NCBI GenBank assembly: GCA_015486815.1
Contig: WFQY01000425.1
Span: 1-8,200, forward strand
Source of the DNA: Phycisphaerae bacterium
GTDB lineage: Bacteria; Planctomycetota; Phycisphaerae; JAAYCJ01
Length of the DNA: 8,200 nt
Reading direction: 5' to 3'
The position numbers and the translations under genes were made by a program. The notes beneath the pieces were generated by a model. That model was not told where the DNA came from. It saw only the letters and a program-made list of their open reading frames with translations, and searched no databases. This document shows, piece after piece, positions 1 to 7,500 of this stretch. Each line of letters begins with the position of its first letter. Position 1 is the first letter of the stretch.

Positions 1-86
1 CTTCTTACAAATCCAACAATAAGGCTTTTTGTTTTAAAAAACCAGTTTTTTCCTGTGATAAATGCGGGTTAGTCGCTTTTTTAACG

Positions 87-93
87 AAAGGAG
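87..93 (+). promoter_or_regulatory. Ribosome binding site deciding the start at 101
   Basis: AAAGGAG lies 7 nt before the ATG at 101. The in-frame ATG at 62 has no purine-rich site before it and would put 13 mostly polar and charged residues ahead of a good signal peptide, so 101 is the better start. The AT-rich bases 1-86 hold no promoter I would defend: TGATAA at 56-61 is -10-like, but the nearest -35-like TTGTTT is about 21 nt away, too far. They also hold no identifiable end of an upstream gene. Confidence 0.75.
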
Positions 94-100
94 CAATGCG

Positions 101-889
101 ATGAAAAAGGTAATGTTAATGACAATGTGTATGGTGTTGGTTGGTGGTACTGTAGCTTCGGCGGGTGTTGCACGTTACTATACGTTTGAGAACGATCTCA
201 GCAGCGGTAGTACGTATTCGACCGGAGTAAACGTGCCGAGCGGAGGTGAGACATTTTCGACGGACGCCCCGGCGATTGTTGGTGAAACGAATAATTATTC
301 TTATGATTCTTCGGGTTTCGCCAGCTACGCGGATGGTAATCTGCGAAACTACAACACGGTCTTTACCGTCGAATTATTCATTAAGCTCAACGAAACTAAC
401 ACAGGTGGCGACCAGACTATGTGGATTCTTTACAAAAACAATAACAACTATGCGCGTTTTTGCTTTGGTGGAAATGCGGGTTCTCGTACCCTGCGTTGGC
501 AGGTTCCTCGCCAGGGTTGGTATGGTGTGAGCCCCGCTACAGATAAACTTGATGATCACAAGTGGCATCACGTTGCCTTTGTAAGCGACAGGGCTGGTGA
601 CCGGGGTGCGTCCTACTATATTGATGGTGTGCTTTTGGGTGACCATGGCGGTGCAGCGCCTACGTTCAATGCCTCCATTGACAATGCAACTTCGAATTAT
701 GTTGAAGTTGGGGGCTTCGGTTATGTTCCCGGCGGAAATATCTATGATAGTGTGGATGGCTGGATTGATAATGTGCGTATTTCCAACGCTGCCCTTGCTC
801 CGGAGGATTTTCTGCAGATGGTTCCAGAACCGGCAACTGTGTTGCTGCTGGGAATGGGACTGACTGGTTTGCTCAGACGACGCAGGTAG
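101..889 (+). CDS. Exported LamG-like (concanavalin A-like) PEP-CTERM protein
   Basis: A 262-residue protein from the ATG at 101. Residues 1-21 form a signal peptide (MKK, hydrophobic core, cleavage after AGC-type small residues at VASA). Residues about 24-235 read as one LamG/concanavalin A-like jelly roll: YYTFEND near the start, then FTVELFIKLN, DDHKWHHVAFVSD, YYIDGVLLG and GWIDNVRISNAAL, which are the usual landmark strands of the family. The C-terminus is a textbook PEP-CTERM signal: VPEP, a hydrophobic helix, then RRRR at the very end (about residues 241-262). In this class of protein the tail is recognised and processed by an exosortase, placing the protein on the cell surface or in the extracellular matrix. 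LamG folds often bind glycans, but no ligand can be read here. The exosortase gene is not in the window. It precedes the beta-helix gene by 90 nt on the same strand and may be co-expressed with it. Confidence 0.88.
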   Translation: MKKVMLMTMCMVLVGGTVASAGVARYYTFENDLSSGSTYSTGVNVPSGGETFSTDAPAIVGETNNYSYDSSGFASYADGNLRNYNTVFTVELFIKLNETNTGGDQTMWILYKNNNNYARFCFGGNAGSRTLRWQVPRQGWYGVSPATDKLDDHKWHHVAFVSDRAGDRGASYYIDGVLLGDHGGAAPTFNASIDNATSNYVEVGGFGYVPGGNIYDSVDGWIDNVRISNAALAPEDFLQMVPEPATVLLLGMGLTGLLRRRR

Positions 890-917
890 TTACCATGTTG
901 TTGATGTTTACTGATCT

Positions 918-953
918 GTGCGGAAGCACGGTGTGTAGCTGGTGCTTCTGCAC
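918..953 (+). other. Strong intergenic stem-loop between LamG and beta-helix genes
   Basis: The arms 918-929 (GTGCGGAAGCAC) and 942-953 (GTGCTTCTGCAC) pair over 12 bp with a single G-U wobble, enclosing a 12-nt loop. No T-run follows, so this is not a standard intrinsic terminator. The structure sits 28 nt after the stop of the LamG gene and ends 15 nt before the ribosome binding site of the beta-helix gene. Plausible roles are protecting the 3' end of the upstream message after processing, partial attenuation between a highly expressed surface protein and the downstream gene, or a repeated palindromic element. The pairing is directly visible; the role is inference. Confidence 0.6.
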
Positions 954-979
954 GAGTTCACATACAGTGGAGCTATAAT

Positions 980-2593
980 ATGCGCAGAATGTGGATTATC
1001 GTCTTTTTTATTTCCGTAGCTATTCATTCTTTAAGTTATGGTAAGGTTCCTCTGCGAGACGACCGCATCATCATCGCATCGGATTACCCATCGGTCTATG
1101 ATGCTGTGGAAGCAGCTAAGAAGATGAAAATTCGTCGGGTACGGATACCAGCTGGTAGATATGTCATCACCAAGTCGATCAACCTGACAAATCTGTATGG
1201 CGATCAAGGTGGAATGACTCTCGAAGGCGACGGATGGACGACCCAACTAATAGGCAGAACTGGCAAAGATCCGGTCATCGATATGACGGGAAGCTGTCAT
1301 AATCTGATTGAGAATTTTTCTATCCGGTCGGAGACATCTGATATCGGGATTCTGCTCGGCCGAAATGGCAGAGGTAGTGGTGGAGGGTCGGTTTTTCGCC
1401 ACGTTTCTATTGGAGGTCCGTTTCGCATAGCTGCGGTCTATTCGTTCTGTGCGGAGTGTGCCAAGTGGTACCACTGTTCCATTGCCAATAGCTGGAAGGG
1501 TTCGGAAGGTGGTGACGCATATATATTTACTCAGTATAATTACCGCAATATCAAAAGTCCCTATCTCGGCAAGATGAAGCAGTCAACCAATACCGTTCTG
1601 GAAATGTACGGATGCTTTGTGTTCAATTGGGGACCGAACTCGGTCGGGATGCGAATTGTTGGAGGTACGTCGGATATCACGATATACGGTGGTTATCATG
1701 CCTTTTCGGGATTTTCAGCGTTCTATCTGGATGGTAGTCGTGGAGGGGTCAGCAGCGTAACGATTGATGGGGTTCGGGTAGAAGCATATGGGGGCAAACA
1801 CGTATTGTATGCTGTTGGTCGATCGGACAATATCAAAATTTGCGGATCTATCTGGGAATGCGAGAAGGAAGCTATTCTCGCTGAAGCGGTTCCGTCTCAA
1901 AAGAATCCTGCTCATAAATCCGTATATCTTCCTGATAAATCCTCCAACGGAATGGCTCAGAATTGGACTGTCCGGGAAATGGTATTGAGCAGAAGGCAAG
2001 CACTGGCCGGTAAGCCTAGAGACCTGAAAGATTTCAAAAAAACATTTGTCGCCATGATGTTCGACAATCTCCTGGACAGTACAATAGAGAGAATAACCTT
2101 TCGTCCGACAGTATATTTTAAAGAAGACCCCAACCAGAGAAGTTATCCCGTCGCAAATGCTCTGGAAATAATGATTAAAGAATTTAGCAGGAGAAATACG
2201 TTTGTTGTTTCCTCGCGGGACGCGGTGGAATTGGGCACCGATGCATCTCAAAACGAGATCATCGCGTTACACGATCCATCTTCGGGTAACAATCGATTTA
2301 TTTCCCTGTATCGCCAAGGCCAAGCCAAGCCCGAAGCCTGTACAGGTTGGCCACGGTCACCGGTTTCCGACTATCGTGACCCAGGCCCCGGAATTCGACG
2401 TAGGTATATCATGCCAGACAAGGGTATCTCTTTTCTCAATCTCGGAATGGTTGACCTCAGAACGGTAAAAGGTGCACGAAAAGGAGATTTGGCTATTCAC
2501 AACGGTGCGGGTTTTTCTGATGGAAAACCTCGACTTGCCATCTTTGATGGTAAAAAATGGATATACTTTGATATATCGAAAGATCCTAAATAA
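980..2593 (+). CDS. Exported right-handed beta-helix protein, pectate-lyase-superfamily-like
   Basis: A 537-residue protein. The ATG at 980 follows GGAG (969-972) with 7 nt spacing. Residues 1-21 are a signal peptide (MRRMW, hydrophobic core, SLSYG before the mature KVPLRDD). Residues about 35-75 have the entry pattern of the Pectate_lyase_3-like beta-helix superfamily: YPSVYDAVEAAKK followed by RRVRIPAGRYVITKSINL. Next comes a ladder of short strands (MTLEGDGWTTQLIG, HNLIENFSIRS, VFRHVSIGG, DITIYGG, VSSVTIDGVRVEAYGG, NIKICGSIWECEKE) consistent with helix coils to about residue 300. The last part (KGARKGDLAIHNG, then RLAIFDGKKWIYF) looks like a small separate beta module, as at the end of other exported or tail-spike-like beta-helix proteins. 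Members of this superfamily are polysaccharide lyases, hydrolases, epimerases or simply adhesive surface proteins; I see no catalytic set that decides among them. No PEP-CTERM tail is present. The next gene starts 12 nt after its stop. Confidence 0.82.
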   Translation: MRRMWIIVFFISVAIHSLSYGKVPLRDDRIIIASDYPSVYDAVEAAKKMKIRRVRIPAGRYVITKSINLTNLYGDQGGMTLEGDGWTTQLIGRTGKDPVIDMTGSCHNLIENFSIRSETSDIGILLGRNGRGSGGGSVFRHVSIGGPFRIAAVYSFCAECAKWYHCSIANSWKGSEGGDAYIFTQYNYRNIKSPYLGKMKQSTNTVLEMYGCFVFNWGPNSVGMRIVGGTSDITIYGGYHAFSGFSAFYLDGSRGGVSSVTIDGVRVEAYGGKHVLYAVGRSDNIKICGSIWECEKEAILAEAVPSQKNPAHKSVYLPDKSSNGMAQNWTVREMVLSRRQALAGKPRDLKDFKKTFVAMMFDNLLDSTIERITFRPTVYFKEDPNQRSYPVANALEIMIKEFSRRNTFVVSSRDAVELGTDASQNEIIALHDPSSGNNRFISLYRQGQAKPEACTGWPRSPVSDYRDPGPGIRRRYIMPDKGISFLNLGMVDLRTVKGARKGDLAIHNGAGFSDGKPRLAIFDGKKWIYFDISKDPK

Positions 2594-2605
2594 GGGAGCT
2601 TATAT

Positions 2606-3340
2606 ATGCTAAGAATTTGTAAACAAAGTCGAAGTGGATTCACGCTTATCGAACTACTTGTGGTTGTTGCGATAATAGCAATATTGGTAGCTTTGCTGCT
2701 GCCTGCGCTGAACCAAGCAAGGTCAATGGCAAAAAGAGTTTCCTGTTTATCCAACCTTAGGCAACTTGATACAGCAATTACATTTTATTTGAATGATAAT
2801 AACGGAATTTTAATGCCAACACTGGCATACCAGGTAAACGACCCTTACCCCAATGAGACATGGGAAAACCGCTTATGGAAATATCTCCGTTCACGGATTG
2901 ATTATTCGCATTGGAGCGACCTTTCCGAATTCAAATGCCCCGCTGCAAGACGGGTGGGGTCGAGTTGTGCCTATTGCGGTGGCAACTATGCAGGTGAACA
3001 AGCCTACACGGAATATTCATTCAACTGGGCTGCTTTGGGATTGGTGCCCGGTGGATGGCTTGAAAAGGGCGTGGGGTATTCAACCATTTGGTCAGATCCT
3101 TCGAACCCACATTCGCATGTGCGTAGATTCGATGCGATCGAAAATCCAAGTAGGAGATTTATGCTGATTGATGGCCATACCTATTATGTCAATATTCTGA
3201 CAGTGAATGACCCTGTTTCCCCCAAAGCTTGTTACTATCGGCATGGCGGGGTGGGTGTCAATATGCTCTATTTAGATGGACATGCGGGTTATTTCGACGG
3301 CAGATTGCCGGATACTAACCCTATGGAGATTCCGTGGTAA
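2606..3340 (+). CDS. Type II/IV pseudopilin-like protein with H-Xn-DG C-terminal motif
   Basis: A 244-residue protein. GGGAG at 2594-2598 lies 7 nt before the ATG at 2606, directly after the stop of the beta-helix gene (12-nt gap), so translation is likely coupled. Residues 1-11 (MLRICKQSRSG) form a short basic prepilin leader ending in G, followed by FTLIELLVVVAIIAILVALL, the classic prepilin peptidase/N-methylation site and hydrophobic helix. The helix continues with LPALNQARSMAKRVSCLSNL, typical of the large planctomycete/Lentisphaera pseudopilin-like family. The C-terminal part has MLIDGHTYY and then RHGGVGVNMLYLDGHA, corresponding to the 'H-X9-DG' processing-associated domain; here ten residues, not nine, separate His213 from Asp224. 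Proteins of this type are thought to be exported or assembled by a type II secretion/type IV pilus-like machine, but their job is poorly known. The neighbouring beta-helix and LamG proteins suggest a shared surface or polysaccharide-related role. Confidence 0.88.
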   Translation: MLRICKQSRSGFTLIELLVVVAIIAILVALLLPALNQARSMAKRVSCLSNLRQLDTAITFYLNDNNGILMPTLAYQVNDPYPNETWENRLWKYLRSRIDYSHWSDLSEFKCPAARRVGSSCAYCGGNYAGEQAYTEYSFNWAALGLVPGGWLEKGVGYSTIWSDPSNPHSHVRRFDAIENPSRRFMLIDGHTYYVNILTVNDPVSPKACYYRHGGVGVNMLYLDGHAGYFDGRLPDTNPMEIPW

Positions 3341-3393
3341 ACGACTTACCTAATAGTTAATTCTTCTTTATTTTGTTAAAGAGATGTAATGTT

Positions 3394-3990
3394 ATGAGTC
3401 GTCAAATAGCATTGGAAACTATCAACTTAATGAATCCACGTCGTCCTGCCCACACGGAATATGCATTTCAACACGATGAGTTGATTAAGTACGTTTCCGG
3501 CGAGCCGGAAAACAATAGATTAGCTCATAAAAAGTTTTACGAAGCATGGGATATTGATTTGATATGGCATACAAACGATGGTCCTGTGCCGTGGAGTGAG
3601 CGTGGCAGAGTTACCAATATGGGGCATGGCAGTTATACCGAAGATGCTCGAGATTTGAATGTAGAGCAGCAATGCCCGTTTGAGGATGTCGAAGAGGTAT
3701 TGGAATTTGATGCTGTCAAAGAATACGGACTTGCCGACTTTCGGGGACTTGTTAAATATTACGAACATGTTTACGCCGAAAACCAGGAGTTTTTTGCAGG
3801 TCAGCTATTTCCCGGTGGATATTATAAAACACTGATATCCGGAGCGTTGGAAACTTTCGGATGGGATATGCTTTTGATGGCAGCAAATGAGCAAGAACGA
3901 TTTGCAAAAGTTTTGCAGAGTTTCGGCAATTTGACGATGCATCATATCAAGGCGTGGTCAGCAACATCTATTGAAGTCTTCACAGCGTGA
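3394..3990 (+). pseudogene. UroD/MtaA-family protein, 3'-truncated
   Basis: The intended start is probably the ATG at 3394 (AAAGAG at 3378-3383, 10 nt before); an in-frame TTG at 3373 is possible but lacks a site of its own. The reading frame gives 198 residues, of which about 196 look native. Features of the uroporphyrinogen decarboxylase-like TIM-barrel family are visible: ALETINLMNPRRPAHTEY at the start, an acidic stretch DVEEVLEF, then LFPGGYYKTLISGALETFGW and the helix LLMAANEQERFAKVLQSFGN leading into HHIKAWSATSIEVF. Complete members are about 340-360 residues, so roughly the last 40% is missing. This divergent branch of the family contains methyltransferases acting on methylated substrates with corrinoid proteins as well as true heme-pathway enzymes; the specific reaction cannot be assigned. 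Family-like sequence stops at about 3981, where an IS4-type transposase fragment begins on the other strand, and a stop follows three codons later. The fragment is unlikely to be functional. It lies 53 nt after the pseudopilin gene on the same strand. Confidence 0.75.
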
Positions 3991-4202
3991 TAGAGTTTGT
4001 GCCCGAGAGCACGAAGACAGGCTTCTATATCACGTAGGCTTTCGCGGCCTGTTAGTTGAGCAAAGCTCATGCAATAGAATTGGTCGCAGCAGGTAAATGT
4101 TTTGACGCGATGATTTCCTTGATAGCGGTTAACACATGAGCTAAAGCGTCGGCGAGGCAAGAAGTCCATAATTTGGGAAAATACAATACGTCCGTTGTTC
4201 AT
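3942..4202 (-). pseudogene. IS4-family (DUF4372-type) transposase, N-terminal fragment
   Basis: Read on the minus strand from the ATG at 4202-4200, with a good AAAGGAG (complement of 4209-4215) 6 nt before it. The first 73 residues match the conserved N-terminal region of IS4-group transposases with a DUF4372 domain: MNNGRIVFSQIMDFLP, a basic RRRF stretch, CVNRYQGNHRVKTF, CDQFYCMSFAQLTGRESLRD, then ACLRALGHKLYHA. In complete relatives this is followed by a Gly and a segment leading into the DDE catalytic core. Here the match ends at about 3984 and the frame runs into antisense UroD sequence (VKTSIDVADHALI) to a stop at 3942. All catalytic acidic residues of the DDE domain are missing, so this piece cannot transpose by itself. 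The upstream in-frame ATG at 4235 has no comparable ribosome site and is less likely the start. Confidence 0.8.
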
Positions 4203-4339
4203 AGTTAGCTCCTTTAAATAATTTGGAGATATCATAATACAGGAGTGAATTGAAATCGATACAGGCGATTATTTTATATAAATCTTTAGAATGTTTAGTG
4301 TTACAATAAAACTATACAAAGTTAACGGGACAGTAGTGG
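3984..4339 (-). mobile_element. Partial IS4-family insertion sequence, one end only
   Basis: The element comprises the 5' part of the transposase gene plus about 120-140 bp of its upstream sequence. The sharp boundary at about 3979-3987 lies inside the transposase gene, so the other terminal repeat and the catalytic part are absent. The outer end is uncertain. I place it tentatively at 4321-4339, where GTTAACGGGACAGTAGTGG (complement CCACTACTGTCCCGTTAAC) stands out as a GC-richer block in AT-rich surroundings and resembles, from memory, the ends of some IS4-group elements. Without the partner end the terminal inverted repeat and target duplication cannot be confirmed, so the right boundary is a guess. 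Confidence 0.5.
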
Positions 4340-4391
4340 AATCAATCTATTTTTGATTTTGCGATAAAAGACGAACTATGCAAGTTATTGC

Positions 4392-4419
4392 CTGACATAT
4401 TAAAAGAAATGTCTATAAT
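4392..4419 (+). promoter_or_regulatory. Near-consensus sigma-70-type promoter for the large gene
   Basis: CTGACA at 4392-4397 (five of six consensus -35 bases), a 16-bp spacer, and a perfect TATAAT at 4414-4419. Transcription would start near 4426 and give a leader of about 94 nt before the ATG at 4520. It lies just downstream of the IS remnant, so the large gene probably has its own transcription unit independent of the genes before 3990. No operator-like dyad is obvious around it. Confidence 0.6.
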
Positions 4420-4519
4420 AAGCAGGTAGTTATTCCCGAGAGCAACAGGAATTTCGTGAGAAGATTAAATGATATGGAAAAGGTGCGATGGTACTGGTAA
4501 ATTTATAAAGGAATTTGTT

Positions 4520-7500
4520 ATGTCGATTTTCAAATTGGGTGAAATAAGAAATGTCAAATTAACAGGCAGAGATTCCAGGAATGTCTATTGCTCAGGAGCG
4601 AAACAGATAAGAGGCGAAAGATATGTTCTCTGGCCTCAATGCAAAAAAGAATCGCTACCGAAAAAATTGACGTGGAATAGCAAGTTGCACAATGGCGTTG
4701 AGCAGCTTGAAATAGCATTTTCCGCTCAAGCGGGAGATTATCTGCTTGAGCTTGCGATGATAGAAAATCACATCAGACGCGTGCGAAAAGGCTCGAATCT
4801 TTGTTGGGATGGACACCTCAATATCAGGCACGAAGATGGCGTTGTGCACAAATTCGATCTGCAGGATAAAATCATCAAGCGATTTATCAAAGAAGTACGT
4901 CAACAGATAGAATCGCCCAATCCCGACAGAACGAATTTGGATTTTTGGCTTATAGATGAAATTGCAAATCAGCCTCACAACGGATTGCTTTTGGTGCATT
5001 TAGATGGCAGAGAAGTAGGATATTTCATCGAACATTGGCCTGAATATACAATAAATGGTAAAGATGAATTTCGCGAGCGACAGATAGCTATTCCGCTGGT
5101 GATTGAAAATTCGGGCGTACATAAACTCACCATCTTTCCCCGGCAGACCCACAGTCATCGTTCTTGGGAAGGAGTCTGGGGTAGGGTTGCATCTCAGCGT
5201 CTGATAGTTGCGGGTATCGAGCTTAAAGAGCAAAAGCTTTCATTGCCCAAGCACCCACTCGCCAAGGGCGATAGTAGGCATTATCCAGCGGACTTTTTTG
5301 GCTGGCAATTTCCGATATTTTATCAACGATATGATGCCAAAGGTGTGGATATTGATTATTTCAAGCGGGTTTATCAGCAGGCATTTCATCGTGGCAGTAA
5401 TTTTGTTTCGGTCTATATGACCGATTGCAACAACACGGTAAGGCAGGGTTACGCTGGTATTATTCCCTGGCCTGAGGAATTCGGATTGGAAGGTGCAGAT
5501 GAATACAACTATAACGATAGGTCAGGCTGGGACAGAAACAAACTTCAAAAGTTAATTACTTATGCGCAGGAAACAGGCCTGCTTGCCTGCTGGTACACAC
5601 ATCTGCCACACATTCCCGATCATTGGGGTTCGCTACACTGGAAATGGATGAGAAATTATACGGAAGTAATCTTGAGGCAGTTCGCTAACTTGTCCGTTCC
5701 GCCCGAAAAGCGTTTGCAAGGATTGTTTTATGAGACAGCTGGCTTTGCGAACGACGTCGATATGGTGTTGATGAATGAATTATTCTGGCAGTTGAATCCG
5801 CTAATGTTCTTTGCGGAGAGCGAGAACGAGCGTTTGAGGACAACAGCAGGGTTAGCTCCATTCCGAATAGAATATCACGCAACAACCGATTTCGGCTGGG
5901 AAGATAAATTCCCCGATGATACTCAGCATAATCCCACTTGGTCGGAATCGAAGTATGGCAGATGCAATTATTTCGGCCAAATGAATTGCCGCGACAGAAA
6001 ATACTCTGTTTTATATGGCGAGATAGGACCCGATGCGATTGTAAAGCAAGCTAACGATATTGTCAGGATGTATAACCTCGAACGTTGGCTGCCAGGCAAA
6101 CTTACAGGTTTCGAATGGATATCCGAGACGCCCGAAGTTACATCAGCAAGAAACAGAGAAATGGTTTACGCTGTAAGTTCCGACCCGATAGTCGGTGCGT
6201 TAGCATTTGAAGCTGAAACTTATGGCGGGGGAGGACGATTTGACCAGTCAGCTCAGCGATTGGAAGACCCGTTCCATCATCGCCCACGATTGACAGATAA
6301 TATCCCTCATACTGCGGTGCAATTACAAAACAATTATTGGCGGTTATCCGTTTGGCCTGGCGGAGATGGCGGTATCCTTCGTATGGACAAATCAACGATG
6401 GCACATTTCGATACTGATTCGCCATCAGCTATATTGTCTGATAATTTTCTTGCGACATCTATTGTAGGTTCGACGAAACTAATTACCAAAAATATTGAAA
6501 TCAAGTATAGAGGACCATATTTGGCGAAGACCATCGAACAACTGGAGCTTATAACAAATGAACCGATTGATGCGAGTTTGACTGCTTTTGCAAAGATAAA
6601 AGAACAACGACATTATACGATGATAAGCGATATGCCTCTGTTGCATTTGGAAATAGAAAGACAGTTCCAAGGTCAGGAGCCGGACACACAAACATTTATA
6701 TCGCTTGCGGGGTATGATGAAATCAGAGTCGCTGATAAATGGTATAAGAGTAATCCGCAAGCTGTCGTCTTTGACTTTAATGAGCAGGTGATAGTCGTTA
6801 GAGATTCACGTGGTGTTTTGCACGATTTGGCGATTGCGTTGATAAAATCGCCCCGAAAGGGTGGTCGAAAGCCGACGCATATTCGCTGGCGTAGTAATGA
6901 AGGATTAAGCCTTTGGTGGAACAATCCGAAAAAACATCCGTTTGGCGTTGGCGGAAAAGAAGTACATCCGATAGTTACAGGTAAGCAGGCTGTTGAATGT
7001 GATTTTGTTCTGCTTAACTCACTCTATACAATCAAAGATGTAAAACATCTCGGGCAGTTATGGGATAATGTTCTGATAGAAGCAAAAGCTGACAGAGTAA
7101 AAATCAAAAATAAATTTGCACTGCCGATGGTTAAAATCGTTAAAGTACCGCGAGCTAAAGCATTACCTTTCTGGGTAAAGGAAAAAGCAGGTTACTTCTT
7201 CAGAGGCTCTCAGCCGGCTGACAACAAAAGCGATTTTGTCAAATGTTATCTACCTGCTGGCGGAATAGCGGAGATTTGCAGATATGGACAAATCAACGAT
7301 ATCGTCAAACCCGCTCCGGGCTGTCAATATGCAGTAACGATACAACAAGTTGACGTGAGAAACAATAGGTGCACCGTTAAAGCCGCTGTCAGCAATATCT
7401 CAGCCGCTATTAATCCGGCTTTGGATTTCGCAAAATCTATACAAAGCGTAAAGGTCAATGGTGCCAAATGGTTCGTTTACGACAGAAATCGTTTATATCT

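Noticed and set aside
35..50. AAAAAC-CA-GTTTTT inverted repeat as a terminator of an upstream gene
   Set aside because: The stem is entirely A-T apart from one pair and has a two-base spacer, too tight to fold as a stable hairpin.
62..100. Upstream in-frame start of the LamG/PEP-CTERM protein at 62
   Set aside because: It would bury the signal peptide behind 13 polar and charged residues, and the AAAGGAG that could serve translation lies after it, at 87-93.
1715..2251. 178-codon minus-strand frame inside the beta-helix gene
   Set aside because: It lies wholly opposite a well-supported coding region, has no recognisable motif, and its length is explained as an antisense shadow of that gene's codon pattern.
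4469..4519. 17-residue N-terminal extension of the large protein from the ATG at 4469
   Set aside because: No purine-rich ribosome site precedes 4469, while AAAGGA stands 7 nt before the ATG at 4520. The extension is also not signal-peptide-like.
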